Part shown: in pieces, positions 43,891-57,112 of the stretch
Numbering within the stretch: the first letter of the stretch is position 1
How the letters are laid out: every line of letters starts with the position of its first letter
Source: Typhlomys cinereus
Lineage: Eukaryota > Chordata > Mammalia > Rodentia > Platacanthomyidae
Assembly (NCBI GenBank): GCA_023101885.1
Contig: JALPQD010000391.1
Location: 1,975,515 to 2,039,514, forward strand
Direction: 5' to 3'
DNA: 64,000 nt
Translations under genes and position numbers: made by a program
The notes under the pieces: generated by a model
Told to the model about the DNA's origin: nothing
The model's input: only the letters and a program-made list of their open reading frames with translations
Database searches by the model: none

Positions 43891-46800
43891 TGTGCGTATC
43901 GAGACGAGTGTTCTGAATCTACTAGTCACCAGGTGACCACAGTCGTGGGCAGACACTGACCAGCACTGAACACCAGACAGCGTTGGCGGCTCTGCCAAGT
44001 GTCCCGTGTCCGGCTTGTGTTCCAGCTCTCGTTCAAGGCACAGAGGCATATTCAGGGGTCCTAAATACCCCCACCCTGCGCTTGACAGCTGTGTGCACTG
44101 CAGACGCCCGATCCCCTCCCCTTCCCCAGCCCTGTGATCTCAGCACCAAGGAGTCAACCCCAGCCGCATTTCTCACACCCTGGTGGTAACAGTCTCGGGG
44201 GGGGGGGGGGGGCACGTGGTAACAGTCTCGGGGGGGGGCCACGGAGACCCTTGGGGCGGGGATAAGCTGGGCGGGGTCAACGGCACAGACCCCAGAAGTC
44301 AGGCGATTGGCAAAGCAGGCTCTCAGGCTCTCAGGCTCGTTTATTGTAACTATCGGGCTGCTTTATACCCCACCAACATCCCATAAGTCCCAGCGAGAGC
44401 TTTTGCTGAGTCGTCCTGTCCTGGTTGGTCCTCTCAGCCAGGCGGTTTGACGTCAGCACCAGGCACGGCACCAGGTGTACTTGGGGAAGTTGCATTCGCG
44501 CATGCGGCCTATAAAGATCATCCCTGAGTGGCTGCTCCCCAGGTGGAGGTATCGTAAGTGATGGTTGATCAGAGACCTTAGTACAGGCCTGCCTGGTCCG
44601 GTCCTCCTACACCCGGTCCCACCAGGCTGCCGGCTAGTCAGAAGGGCCGACCCAGTGTCCACTGTGCCTTTGCCTGTGCCGAGGTCCATTTTGCTTGGCA
44701 CAACAGAAAGCCGTGTCTCCTTGGGGTCCCGGATCCCTCCACACCAAGGACTTCCTCTGGCTCTGGGGCTTTGTGGGTGCCCTGGCAGCGAGACTCCGAG
44801 AGGATTTGGTGAGGCTGACATGCACGCCCGTCGCTCTGCGTGGCACACACTGTGATTTCTGCCACTGAGAATCCAGGGCTGCAGCCTCTGCATCTGTCAC
44901 CCAAAGGGACCATCCACCTCGATGCCCTCCTGAACCCTAAACCTGAGAGCTCTCAGTGGGCACCCCTTCCCTTAGGCCTGGGCTCCTTGAAGAGACCCCA
45001 TCGCCTAGCTCGTTCATGTCTTCCACTGCTGCCAGAAAGGGATCATCCCGATGCGGTGTTTGTTCTCTGTGGCTCAGTTTCCCGTGTGCAGCCGTGGCTA
45101 GCAAGGCCCGTCTAGAGGGCTGCTGGGGAAAACCTGGCCCCGGGGCACGCACCCCGGGGCTCCAGCTCCAAGTCTAGTGCTCTCTGGAGACCCGCCCTTG
45201 TCCTGTCTGAGTCGGCTGGGGAAGGCTCGCCGCAACGTTCTCACCGCTAAGAATGGAGTCCAAGGCACAGTGCTGAAGCTTCTGCTCGGTGTAACTGCGC
45301 AGCACCCTGGAGACCGCCCTGCCCCTCCCTGTCTCGGGCAGGCCATTGCCTCTAGGTGACGCTGGCCATTTGTCACCTTGACGGTATTGGCAGGGTCTGT
45401 CTGCTGCCAGGAGCTGAGTGGACAGGGAGTCACTTGGGGATGGAAGTGCTCTGTCCTGGGGTGGGCAGTGAGGGCCCACAGTGTTTTCAGCGCAGAGGGG
45501 GTGACGAGCTGGCCTGGCTGGAGCCCCACTGGGCTCAACCTCATCCATCTCCAGGATGTGCACCCACTTGCACCCTTGGGGCCTCCTCCTGAGAGTCTGC
45601 AAAGTGTGTGGGCTGTGTGTTTGCTAGGTCCCACGCTCAGCCTCTTGGGAGCACTGTGCTGTGAGCTGACCCTGGGGCGTTCAGAGCAGATTCCATCCCA
45701 GGCAGCTGAGCCCCCTGTGCTGTGTGCGCAGTTGTTTCATCTCCTCAGTGTTCTGACCTATGCAATGGGACTCAGGCCATCTCTGGGGGGCCAACGCCAC
45801 AGCGCCTCCTTGCTCCTGTCCTCGGTGAGCAATGCCCGAGAGGGCTGCATGCCAGCGTGTCGAGAGGGTGAATGGCCTGGGTGCATGTGAATCTCCTGGA
45901 GGGAGGGGTGTGTGTGTGTAGACCGTGGTGTCCAGGCCTGTCTTCACGGCAAGGTGGACAGCCAAAAGAGTGTGGGAGAAGATTTGTGGGAGGGGCCCGG
46001 TCCCCAGCCTCCTTTCCCCTATGCTGGCTGGCACCGGATCTGCCGTCCCTGCTGTAGACGGGCTCCTGTGCCCAGTAGCAGGTCCCGTCCCAGGCTCCTT
46101 GGCAGTTAACGCATCTGTTCCCGGGATCAGTCGGTTACACCTTACGGCTGTCTCGGGCGGGCTAGAGGCTGGAGCCAGTGCCGTGGGTCTGGTGTGAAGA
46201 AAGCACAGAGCTGGGCCTGGGACTTGGTGGGAAAATGGCACCTGACTGGCCGAATAATTCGTGGCTCATTATCACAGCTTAAGAAGCCGCGTGGACATGT
46301 CCTGCTCGCCTGGGTTGCAGGAGGGTCACACGCCACCCCCGCCCTGTTGACTCGTCCTCCCTGAGGATGTGTTCCTGTGTCCGACAGCCACGTGGCCCTT
46401 GTTCACGTGGCCATTCTGCCCTTGCCGTTTTTTTTTTTTTTTTATCGCCGTTAGCACCCAGCTCCCTGGGGCTGACAGGATTTCAGATGCTTTACCAATT
46501 AGAGCCATGTCCTGGGTCACGGCTTTTGAACTTTCACCCTCGGTGCACAGAGAGGGGCGCCAGGCTGGGCCTTGCTTGTCGTTGGCGCTTCTTCCTTCTT
46601 CCTGATCACACTCAGGAGACAGCAGCCCTGAGGAGGAGACTTGGGGGTCTGTCCTGGGGTGCCTGGAGTTAGGAGAGGAGGCAGAACACCTTCCAAACGA
46701 TGTTAGATCTGAGGGTGGACTGGGGTGTCAGATCAGCCTGAGTGACTGCTGTGCTGTCATTCTGCAGCGGGAGACAGGAAGCCTTGTCATCGAATCTTCT

Positions 46801-49217
46801 GCTCCAGTGTTTCCCAAGGACCACCCATGGCTGGACTGTCCACGCCTGGGGATGTGGAGAGAAATCCCGGAAGTTTCCATCCCCAATGCACACATCTAAT
46901 GGAAGAGGCGAGATGTGTGCTCTGGGTACCGGAAGCACTTTGAAGGACAGGGATGTCCTGGGGCGGGGCTTATACTCAGAGTCAGAGACGTGACTAAAGA
47001 AGTCTTTCATTGAAGCTAGAGAGAGGGCGAGCAGGTATCTTCTCATATTGAGCTTAGGAACCTGTAGGCACCCTTGGCTCCCACAATGGAGTTTTTAGGG
47101 CGTGCTAAGGAGTGCCTAGAAACTGGGTGGAGCAGCAGGCCAGCGAGTCTGCTGGGACTGGCAGAGTAAGATTTGCCCCCCCCCCCGTGTCCCAGAGACC
47201 TACAGGGAGCAACACAGATGAAAGGAGACTGTGGCTTCTGGAGCAGATGACAGGGGCTGGGGTGCGGGTTTGGTTTCTCGGTGAAACAAAGTGGGAAAAG
47301 AGGTTAAAATATTGAAGTCTATTTTAAAATAAAAATAATAGGACCAAGCAGCTGGGGCCCGGGAAAAGGCGAGTGGCCCTGTGTGAGGCTGGAAGTTGAG
47401 TCCTGGGGGGAGGGGAGTGGGGGGGGGAACAGGACAAAGGCTTGAGTATTACAGTGTCTTTAAGTTTCAGAAGTTCAGATGAGCCCAGGAGACGGCATGA
47501 GGCTTTGAGCGTTCGGAGAGCTTGTTAATCACACAAGTACATCTTGTACATTTCACCTGCTTCTGCCTGTGTCTTGCTGACCGGAAGCAGAGGTTGGGAG
47601 AAGGCTTCTGAGGGTGGGGAGGGCAGACCCTCCATCTCTCTGATGGATCAACTTCCCTGGGAGGCGGGACTTCTGCCCAAGGGATGGAAGCAGGGGATTA
47701 ATTTAAGGGTGGAGACTGTGTTCCAGGGCTGCCCCGGAAAGAGAAGGACTTGGTGGGGGACCCTTACCCAGGACCCCGCATTCCTCCCCTGGCCATCAGG
47801 GTCCAGCCTCACTGGCTGAGGCCTCTAGGACTTGCACCAGCCTCCAGAGCCTCAGGACTCAGGCTTGGATTGACAGCTGCGGTGTTAGCTTCCTGGCTCC
47901 GAGGCCTGTGGACTTGGCCAGAGCCACGCTTCTGGCATCCAGCCTACAGTGTCTCAGCCTCCACAACCCCCTAGAAATCCTTTCTCTGCCGTCTGTCCAT
48001 CACCTCCTGAGGTTCTCTTATACTAGTACTCTGGGGGAGGACTTCCAGGCAGAGGCGATGGCATATGCAAAGGCCCTGGGGTGGGTCTGGAACTGTGTCG
48101 GGCGTGTTGAAATGCCCACATGGCTGAGGGGGGGAAAAGTCAAGAGAAGGCAGAAGCAGGAGCTTGCGGCTGGAGGGGGGACGCCGCCCGTGAGAAGTCC
48201 GGGGAGCACACAGGCTGTCTTGAGTGCGCTTCTCACCTATTTCATTCCGCTGTGGTTCATGCAACCCTCTGGACGTCTTGTTGACACCCCAGAACGTGTC
48301 TTTTGGGTCAGGCCGTTAGAAGAGCCGCAGGGAGGACTCGCTGGTTTTCCCATGCAGGTCATGGACGCTGAGCTGGCCTGTAAAGGTGAGGAGGCAGCGA
48401 GGGGTGGTCAGACTGGTGGGCAGTCAGGTTGGTGGGCAATCTGAAGCAGGAGGGCACTTGGCACCTCCTGCCCCTCGGGTCTCTGGCCGGCATGTCTTGC
48501 CTTCCTGCCAGTTCACTTCACAGGGCCCACTTTGCCTGGAGATGCACAGGTCGCGCCTGGAGAGAGGAACGAGGGGCAGAAGGAGGGAGGGGGATGGGAT
48601 ACGCCGCTCCTTCCTTCCATCAGCCAGACCCAGGATGTGGATTAGGGGCACCGAGTTCAGGCACAGTTGATCCGACATGGTGGTCCCTCTGGGATGGAGC
48701 AAAGCGAAAGGGGTAAGAGGCAGCGTAGGGAAGGTTCTGTGCTCCCTGGCGCGTGTCCTGGGAAGTCACCTGGTCGGCCTGGGAGCGAACCAGACCACGT
48801 CCAGATCCACCGGGTGGACGCCACACCAGGAGCACCCTGGCCAGACAGAGCACGTGGGCTGCTTGGGTCTCGAAGACCCCGCCCTCCGCCTCCCGGCTGG
48901 GTGTGGCTTCTGTCCATCTGTAAGTGGATCATTCTGGGCATGTTCCTGGAGGACCTGGGTTTTACACTCAGTGTCACCTGTCGACGCATGTGGCGGCTGT
49001 GCCGCCTTGCATCTGAGTATCTTCCCGTCCAGAGAATGCACTCGAGAGCGTCTGCCGGGTCCGAAGACTTTCGAGCGACATGTGCATGTTCTCAGGATGA
49101 CATGCCGAGGCTGCAGGGCCCCATCCCCTGAAGTGTGGGGCCCCAGGGCTTGTCTGTGAAGGGTCAGAAACCGAAGGATTGGGGTGTGCATGTCAACCCC
49201 TTCTGCTGACAATATGG
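43891..49217. other. no gene seen
   Basis: About 5.3 kb of GC-rich sequence with many overlapping open frames under 180 residues on both strands, none with a recognised domain. Small features are paired G-runs after TAACAGTCTC at 44188-44237 and an oligo-T run at about 46429-46443. Confidence 0.5.
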
Positions 49218-49224
49218 TCCTATG

Positions 49225-49263
<39 letters not shown>

Positions 49264-49470
49264 AGAAGGGAGCACCTGTGTGCCTGTGAGGCCCAAGGGT
49301 GATTTCAGGAAATCATCCTCGATTGCTTGAACTCCTTATCGCTTTGCTCTGGGGTTTCCAGAAGTGCAGGTCACTGCCATTCTGTCCGGCGTTTTTATGT
49401 GGGACCTGGAATCTGAACTCAGGTCCCTCCTCTTTCGAGGCAGAGGCTTAACCCCTGAGCCTCTCTCCAG
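49218..49470 (-). repeat. tRNA-derived SINE, older subfamily
   Basis: Begins on the plus strand with (TC)n(TG)n and ends GAGGCTTAACCCCTGAGCCT CTCTCCAGC, reversed relative to the element. Confidence 0.85.
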
Positions 49471-52029
49471 CTGGTTCTGTGTCCTTCAGGCCGATGGACC
49501 AGCACCTACCTGCACGAGCATGCTTGCGCCTGGGGACTTATCCGCTGGCCACAACAGAGGCTCTGGGTTCGTTTTGCAGTGTGTGGATTAAACCAAGGGT
49601 CTCGTCCGTGCCGGGCCCTCGCTGCAGCCTGAGCTCCGCCAGCCCTCACGGGGCTCTGTGGACGTGCCACTCTGGTCTCCCTTGGGATGATAATTGCAAT
49701 TCCCAGCAGCCTTTTCGTGTGTTTCTAGGTGCTTCTTGAGACTCCTCTGGAGAGTATTGTGCTCTGGCTCCTGCCACCCCAAACATCTTGGCTGGGTCCT
49801 TGATGTCTTGCTGAGACTTCAGGGTTCCTCGTATATTTTATCTGTCAGTCAGCTGCCCGCCCTGCCTGGGCTGGTCTTTGCCTGTTGTGTGTGGACACTG
49901 CTCGAGCGCGGGAGGCTTTGGACTTGTTCCCGAATCCCAAGCATACCCCAGGGTCCCGACAATGATTTTCTATTATGTCTTGTGAGAGTTATCAATTTCT
50001 GCTTTTTGCAGTTGATTCTTTTATTTACCTAATTTTTTTAATGTTTCTGTTGGGCCTGAGGCAAGGATGCGAGTTTCCTTCTTTCCGAAGGGAAGGAGCA
50101 CTTCAGGTAGTCAGGGGCCACCTCCTCCCATGACCTGAAACTTGCTGAGAGTCCTCACATACTGAGCCTGGATCCCAGCCCCACCTGCCTGTCAACTGAC
50201 TGTAATGCACTAGTTTCCTCACCTATGGAATTTGGATCCCGCCTTGCCCGCCCACTGCCTGTAAAGTACTAAACTTTCCTAAACTTCCTCACATGCAGAG
50301 CCCGGCTCCTGCCCTGTCTTCTAGCACCTTGGCCCTGTTAATGTAATTTTGGGATCACTGGGGATGGGGGGGCACCTCTGGGCTTCTGTGAGGGATTTTC
50401 CAGAGAGAGTCAACTGAGGGCAGACCCTCCCTCCCTGGATGTGGCTGGAGACAGGGAGCTGAGCACTAACATGATCTCTCTCTCTGCTTCTGATGGTGGC
50501 TGCCGTGACCAGCTGCCTCCAGCTTCTGCCACTGCGGTTTTGCTGCCATGATGGGTGGGATCCTCAAACCACAGCCGGACCCAGCCTTCTCCCCTCGTCT
50601 TGTCACAGCCACAAGCAAGGTGACTGGCGCACTCCTCAGCCTGCCACTGCGCTTGGGGGTCTTCAACTCTTGTTCCTCCCTGTGCTGATGCTGGCGCGCT
50701 GACACTGAAGGGGGCTTAAGAGTGATGGACGTGTGAATGGGCGGGGTCAGGTCTGCCTACAGCCTCTGGTCTCTGACCTTTGTAGCTGAGAGCTGCCAGC
50801 CACTCTTCCAAGCCGTGCGGCTCTATGTGCAGAGCAGGGCGAGCAGGCAGAGGGTTAAGGGCAGGACGCGGTCCCCAGCTGTTCTCTGTCCAGCAGGCGA
50901 GGACAGCGGACTCTTTGGCTTCATTTCTCCAGCCCCTGCCACAAAGGGCTGCCCCCCTCTGCTGCCCAAGCCGCCCATTGCTGTTTCCTGGCCCTCTCAG
51001 GAGCTCCCACATATCGGCCTTCCTGCACAGACCCCTGCCCGCCTCCTGCACACCTCTGTGTGGGCTGCTCAGTCTTTCGGGGGTCCCAGCCTGGCGAGGG
51101 CTGCTGGCTGCTCTGGCCAGGGATTGAGTTCACGCCAGTCCCTCATCTGCAGCATCTGGCATTGAGCCTGGCTCAGGTGGCTCCTACTTAGGGACCCACG
51201 TTGCTTTTGTCCCCCAGGTGATGCGAGTTCTTCTTGGGCAGGGCCCCTTGGGGACCTGGGAGTAGGAAGCGCTCTGGACTGTTGGTTGAGTGAATAAATG
51301 ATGGGGTGAATAGGTACGGTTGTAAGATGCATCAAGGGGGAGCTTCATGCCTGCATTGCTGCACTGAGGACGCTGTGCTGAGGTGAGATTCGGGGACCTG
51401 TAGGAAGCTCACGCGCACATTCACATTCATCGGACAACCTGGACCCCCAGCAGGAAGCTGAACTTCACCTATGGGGGCTGAAGGCCGGGGGCAAAATGGC
51501 ATGTTTGGCATCTAAGAGCCAGGAAGGAAGAACATGCATTCCAGCATGTTGCTGATTTATGGCTGTTGCTAAGTAACAGAGTACACTGATGTGGGCGTGA
51601 TTTTAAAGCTATGGCTCCGGACCAGAGAGAAAACCACCAATTGGGGAGGCGCGGGGGAGGGTCTGGACAGCCCACAGCACTGGGAGGTGGGCAGCAAGTA
51701 GAAAGGCGCCAGGGTCGCCGCCCTCCCACCGCCGCTCTTCAAGGACAGGCCCGGCGCCCGGAGCGGGGTGCCGTGAGCACTCTTTCCAGGAGAGCCTGGC
51801 GTGCACTGTCTTCTGCTTTCGGGGAGTCGGTCCAGGCGCACCCGGCTCCTGTTGCACCCAGCACGCTGCGGGTGGTCGGCGCCCACTCTGACGTCACCTG
51901 CGAGACCGGTGCAGATGCTGAGGGACCGTCCCGAGAACATTGGCAGAAGAGACAGGTGCCCCCAGGAGGAAGCTGGCATCTGGGTTGCGAGGAAAGGGTG
52001 GGGTCAGCAAGCACAGGGTAGTGCACGTT
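49471..52029. other. no gene seen; hAT-like fragment at about 50460-50690
   Basis: No coding exon recognised. The fragment at 50460-50690 contains CTCTCTCTGCTTCTGATGGT and GCTGCCATGATGGGTGGGAT, as in forward URR1-like repeats. Confidence 0.5.
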
Positions 52030-52110
52030 ATTGGTTTCAACGGGGGCGGAACCCAGGACCTCACGTGCCTGTGCTAGGCAAGTGCTCTGCCACTAGGCCA
52101 CACCCTCCCC
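52030..52110 (-). repeat. ID-like tRNA-derived SINE fragment
   Basis: GAACCCAGGACCTCACGTGC and GCTAGGCAAGTGCTCTGCCA on the plus strand are the reversed B and A boxes of an ID-like element. Confidence 0.7.
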
Positions 52111-52118
52111 TCCCGCCT

Positions 52119-52178
52119 GCACCCCTCCTGCATGCACCCCTCCCGCATGCACCTCTCCCTCATGCACCCCTCCCTCAT
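52119..52178. repeat. 15-bp tandem repeat, four copies
   Basis: Four copies of a GCACCCCTCCCGCAT-type unit. Confidence 0.9.
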
Positions 52179-52582
52179 GCTGGTACAAAGGGGCAACCGT
52201 GAGGAGGAGGAAAAGTAAAGCCAAGCCAAGAGGATGGCCGGGGGTGGTGTGTCTAAAGAGGGAAGAATCCTGGCTGGCCTCTTGAAGAAAGTGACGTCGA
52301 GGAAAATCTTGACAGAAAGGACTCGAGTCTTGGAAACATACAAGGAAGAGCAACGGCAGGAGAAGCATCCCGTGCAAAGGTCCTGCGTCAGGGGCAGGCT
52401 GCTGCCGGCATAGCGTGCATGCTGTGTTGCAGGAAAAGCCCAGTGTGGCGAAGCGAGGCGAGGCCATTTGGATGGTGTTTTCCTCCGAACGAATGGCCGC
52501 CATTTTGCCCAAGACTCTTGAGAGCTCACTGGTGAGTGCTCTGTCCCCTCTAAGACAGAGCGGCCGAGAGGGGCTGGAATGC

Positions 52583-52658
52583 ACGTGCCCACCTGCTGTG
52601 TGCCCACCTGCTGTGTGCCCACCTGCTGTGTGCCCACCTGCTGTGTGCCCACCGGGTG
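52583..52658. repeat. 15-bp tandem repeat, about five copies
   Basis: Copies of TGCCCACCTGCTGTG; the last one is diverged (CCCACCGGGTGCC). Confidence 0.92.
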
Positions 52659-53129
52659 CCAGCAGGTACATGCCCTCACCCGAGAGGAAGATCAGGTGGA
52701 AGCGTGTTCTGTCTGGACGGCCACGGTTCCCCCAGCCATGCTGGGGCCCCCTGCTACTGCAGGGACCCCTGCTACTGAAAGCAAACCCGATTCACTCGTT
52801 GGCTCAGCCAGTCTGAGCTTGGCCTGCCGGGTCCTTTGGTCTGCCTTGCAACTCCTGTCTGGTGGGAAGATGGTCATGGTCCCCCCAGAAGAAATGTTCA
52901 CATGGCAGGTGAGAAAGGGAACAGGATTCTGTGGGGGTCTTCAGGCTGCTGCAGGTCACCACAGCAGGATGTGAAGGACGCCAGCTGCCCCTCACATTGT
53001 TCCGCGCGTGCAGAACACCGGGGGCGCCATCTTGCTGCAGGACTTGGTCAGTGTGGGCCAGGCCCGGCTGACCAGCCAAAGTGCTCTGACGCAGTGGAAG
53101 GTTAGAGTCTGAGTAGGGCCTTCCGTGTG

Positions 53130-53215
53130 GGCTGCTCCCTCCCTCTCTGTCTCTCTGTCTCTCTGTCTCTCTGTCTGTCTCTCTCTCTCATTCTCATTCT
53201 CGCTCTCTTTGGGGG
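53130..53215. repeat. (CTCTCTGT)n microsatellite
   Basis: CTCTCTGTCTCTCTGTCTCT tract that drifts into CATTCTCATTCTCGCTCTC. Confidence 0.9.
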
Positions 53216-54084
53216 GGGCTCATTTGACTCCTCTGACCTGCAGGGTCATCCTTGGAACTGTGGAGGAGCAGATACTCACTGGTTGCAACGTCCACCGCAC
53301 TCTTGATTCTTGGTGATCAATCACTGCCAGTGCATAAGAGCGAAAAGGACTTAGCATTGCTCTTAGCCATGGAATCAAGCAGGGCCTCCTGGAAGCATCC
53401 TGGAAGCAGTGTCTCAAGGAGGACCTGGAAACACCAGCTCATGGGCACAGGCTGGTGCAGTGCCTACTTCATGGGTTGGAAGCATGTGTCCATAGGTGAG
53501 AGGCTGGCCTTGGGACACACACACACACACACGCAGCTCCCAGGAACCTGTCCTGGATGAGCTTGAGCCATGTCGCCGGCTGGCAGCAGCCCCAGGTGGC
53601 GAGTGGCAGGGAGCATGGCCCTGCAGCGTCTCTCACGACGCCTGGACGCCCAGCCACGGCCAAGGCCCCACAGCTGCACCCGCCCTATCGGCAAGTGCTG
53701 TGAATTATTGATCAGCACCGAGACCCAGGGCCAACACCGCATTCCTCCCCCTCGGAACTGCTCGATCACGCCTAATTGCCAGTTTTCCAAATCTCCCCAG
53801 GGCTGGCCTGGAGATGGAATTAGCTCTGTGCCCATTTATTTTTGCTTGAATGCAGTGCTGGGCGGAGAAGAACCACCGCACTTCTCTCTGACTTGTGGGG
53901 GAAACGCCGCTGGGGACTGCAGTTGGAGCTCCCCTGAAGGAGGTTTGGGAGTGTCCTGCTTGGGGGGCTGTGCTGGGAGTCTAGGAATTAGGGGGATCAG
54001 GTGTGCCGCTCTCCTCTGGACAGTGAGGGGAGTCAAGCTGCTGTCTGAGATGGGCTGTCAGGACCCTATTCTATTACAGCTTGT

Positions 54085-54490
54085 CTGTATTGTTGCCAAT
54101 AAACTTGTGACCAGACTTACAGGGGAACAAAGGATTTTTTTCTGGTTTACAATTGTTCACACACAGTTCTTAATCCAACTTGGTAGGAAAGTCTGCACCA
54201 AGGCGGAGGGAACTGGCCACACCATCTCCAGATATCCAGAGGATGGCCGAGAGAGGGATAATCCTTACGTGCCAGACCAGCATGTCTGACCAGGTATACA
54301 CAAGGATGCCGACTTCCCTGTCCAGCTTCCTTCATTCTGCACACAGCCCAGGGCCTAGCCCCACCCCCATGGGCGGGGTCTTCTCCTTAACTAGACAGTC
54401 TCCTCAGGCTTCCGAGGGGCTTAAAAAACTACTGATCCTTTCCAAATGTGCCCAGAGCTTCCAGCCTTAAACTGTCGAATTGACACTGGG
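54085..54490 (-). mobile_element. URR1-like hAT repeat, reversed
   Basis: Contains GGAACTGGCCACACCATCTC, GACCAGCATGTCTGACC and AAACTGTCGAATTGACACTG, the reverse of features in the repeat at 36605 (including its ACATGCTGGTCTGG segment). Confidence 0.7.
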
Positions 54491-55010
54491 ATCTAGTTGT
54501 GACACCTTCATCGAGAAGCAGGAGCCGCCGTCCCAGCAATGCCAGCAAAGGGCATCAATGTTGTGTGGCGATTTCCTCCCATCGAACAGCTGCCACCTTT
54601 GTCTGAGACCATCAGGATTACACCTGCTGACTGTTGGCTTCCCTCAAAGAGGGGGGCTGGGGAGGGGCCCTGGATCCGCACCTGGGACTTGGGCTTTGCT
54701 TGGAGCACTTCCCAGCCACCAGTAAGCCTCTCCCACTAATTATACTGGTGTCCTTGAAAGTGCCCTTCAGACCTGAGGAGGGGCTAGAATTCAGACTCAC
54801 ACTTGTCCTCATGCAAGCCCTGGAGGCTTGAGGTCTGGGTGTGTGTGTGGGGTATGCAGGCTGAGGAAGATTGATTGGCAGCTTCTGTGGGGGACACCAT
54901 CATCCACAATGGAGTGAGACTTTCCCATTGTGATACCTGGGGGTCACCCAGGCTCCTCAAAGTCATCGATAAACTCATTGGCTGATCAAGTTGGTTCTCT
55001 CCTCCCACCA
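54491..55010 (+). repeat. unnamed interspersed repeat, copy 1 of 3
   Basis: Shares CCACCTTTGTCTGAGACCAT, GCTGACTGTTGGCTTCCCTC and CCTGGATCCGCACCTGGGAC with copies at 60180 and 63690. The right part (ACTTTCCCATTGTGATACCT then GGGGTCACCCAGGCTCCTC) matches the end of the 60180 copy. I cannot name the family. Confidence 0.55.
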
Positions 55011-55096
55011 TGGACTCTGGGATCCACCTTAAGCACAAGGTTTACTGCAGAACCATCTCACTGCCCTTCCCCCAACATTTCTTGTGATGAGACTTT

Positions 55097-55187
55097 ATTT
55101 TTTAACTTTATTTATTTTGAGTGCACATGTGTGTATGTGTGTGTGTGTGCATGTGTGCATGTGTATGTGTGTATGTGTGTGTGTGCA

Positions 55188-55223
<36 letters not shown>

Positions 55224-55456
55224 ACAGGAGAGAGAGAGAGAGAGAGAGAGAACTATATATGTTCCTGTGAAAGTCCAAGAGTGACTTTGGAATTCATCCT
55301 GGATTGCTTCTACCTCTTTATTGTTTCGCTCTGAGATTGCTCAGGTTCCGCCAAGCCTCCGTCGGATGTTCAGGCCACTGCTGTTTCTGCCTTTTTTGAG
55401 TGGGCCCTTCTGCTTTTGAGGCAGACTCTTAACCCCTGAGCCATCTCTCCAGCCCT
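55097..55456 (-). repeat. tRNA-derived SINE with long (TG)n(GA)n tract
   Basis: TG-rich from 55125 to 55222, then (GA)n to 55250, then the family body, ending CTTAACCCCTGAGCCATCTC TCCAGCCC. Confidence 0.9.
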
Positions 55457-55613
55457 ACGATGAGATTTCAAAACATTGCTGGACTTAAGATGAAGACACC
55501 TCCTTCGCCACCCTGCTCAAGGCTGCCTTGTCACGAAACCAACTGGAACTGCAATTGCTTAGGGGTCAGAACTGTTTGCAGAGGACACACTGTCTATAAA
55601 GAAAACCCAAGAG

Positions 55614-55735
55614 AAGTCAGGTGTGCCGCATGCCTGCGATCCCAGCACTCGAGGAGTAAAAGGAGTTCGGCCTCTGCTACATACTGACTTTGAGGCCCAC
55701 CTGGGCTATGTAAGGTCCCGTCTCAAACACAACAG
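55614..55735 (+). repeat. B1-like SINE
   Basis: AGGTGTGCCGCATGCCTGCG ATCCCAGCACTCGAGGAG, ending GGTCCCGTCTCAAACACAAC, the B1 order. Confidence 0.85.
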
Positions 55736-56129
55736 AACAAAGATGATAAGAGAAAACTCAAGGTGAGATGGGCTAATGGTGGCAACAGACTCTTAAGGAT
55801 TTGCGGGGGCGGGGGAGGGGTCCTCTCACAGGGAGCCCAAGCCTCTACAGAGGTGAGCAGTTCAGACCTTCGGCTCGGAGCATTCCAACCCAGATCCCTG
55901 CAGGTCACAGTCTGGAGCCTATGGGAAGGACTCTGTCACTCTGCTGTAAAGGGGGGGGACAATGAAGCTGTCCACTCCGGGAGACTGGGGAGATTAAAGT
56001 GTTAGGACAGTGGCCAGTGCGTAACCCATTCTATGTAAAATTGCTGTTATTGTTTTAAACAAAATTACAAACTGAAAAGTGGAAAAGACCTGAATGGAGC
56101 CAAGATGACCCGTGATAACCTTGGTCATT

Positions 56130-56430
56130 ACTGTGACAAGCGCCTGAGCCAGGGTAACTGTGGCTTGTTGTGGCTCATGGTTTGAGGAACACAGTGTCTC
56201 AGAAGACGTGACAGGAGCTGAGCTCCAACACAGGAGGTGGGGCTTGACCATCGAACCTCAGGACCCGCCCCAAGGACCGACTTCTCCAGCAAGGCTCCAC
56301 CCCAAAGGTTTCACAACCTTTCAGAAGAGCTTTACCAGCTGTGGACCCAGCAGTCAAGTGCCTAAGCCTGGGGGCGGGGGATTCACAGGCAAACCTCGAC
56401 CAACATGTTCACCAGAGATAATTCAGTATT
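56130..56430 (-). mobile_element. hAT-like repeat, reversed and diverged
   Basis: TTACTGTGACAAGCGCCTGA at the left and GGCTCCACCCCAAAGGTTTC further right follow the order of the element at 28905. Confidence 0.5.
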
Positions 56431-56465
56431 GGAGATCTGGTTGGTGGTAACCTCACAGCGATTTC

Positions 56466-56787
56466 TTTTTTTTTTTTTATAAACAATTTTTTAAAATCTT
56501 TTTAAAATTATTTATTATTTATTCAATTGTGCGTGTATGTGTGTGTGCGCGTGTGTGTATGTATGTGTGTGTGTAGAACCACGTACAAATTCGGTAACCA
56601 CCATGGACTGTCTCTATCTCCTCCTTGTTTATTCTGCCCCGGGATTCACAGGCTCCGCCCTACCAGGACCAGAAACGCAGGCCGCCCCCGCTTCCGCCCG
56701 GCATCTATACGTGGGGTCTAGGATCCGAACTCAGGACCTTCTGCCTTCAAGGCAGAGGCTTAACCCCTGAGCTACCTCTCTAGCCCC
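56466..56787 (-). repeat. young tRNA-derived SINE with target-site duplication
   Basis: Same subfamily as 5654-5973. The direct repeat CCTCACAGCGATTTC flanks it at 56451-56465 and 56788-56802. Confidence 0.94.
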
Positions 56788-56826
56788 CCTCACAGCGATT
56801 TCAACAAAAATCCCAAGTGTTTTTAA

Positions 56827-56876
56827 TTCTTTTTATTTCTTTTATTTTTCATGTATAGATAGAGAGGTGCGTGTGT

Positions 56877-56924
<48 letters not shown>

Positions 56925-57112
56925 GTCCAAGTGACTTTGTTCTACCTCCTTATTGCTGTGGTCTGGGATTTCCCAGGCTCCGCCTTCCAGGACTGGAATT
57001 ACAGGCCACCGTCATTTCCTCCTGGTGTTTTTCCATGGAATTTGAGATCTGAAGTCAGATCCTTTTGCTTGCGAGGCAGAGACTTAACACCTGAGCCATC
57101 GTCCAGCCCCAA
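56827..57112 (-). repeat. tRNA-derived SINE, older subfamily
   Basis: (TG)n at 56874-56922 and a reversed head ACTTAACACCTGAGCCATCG TCCAGCCCC. Confidence 0.85.
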
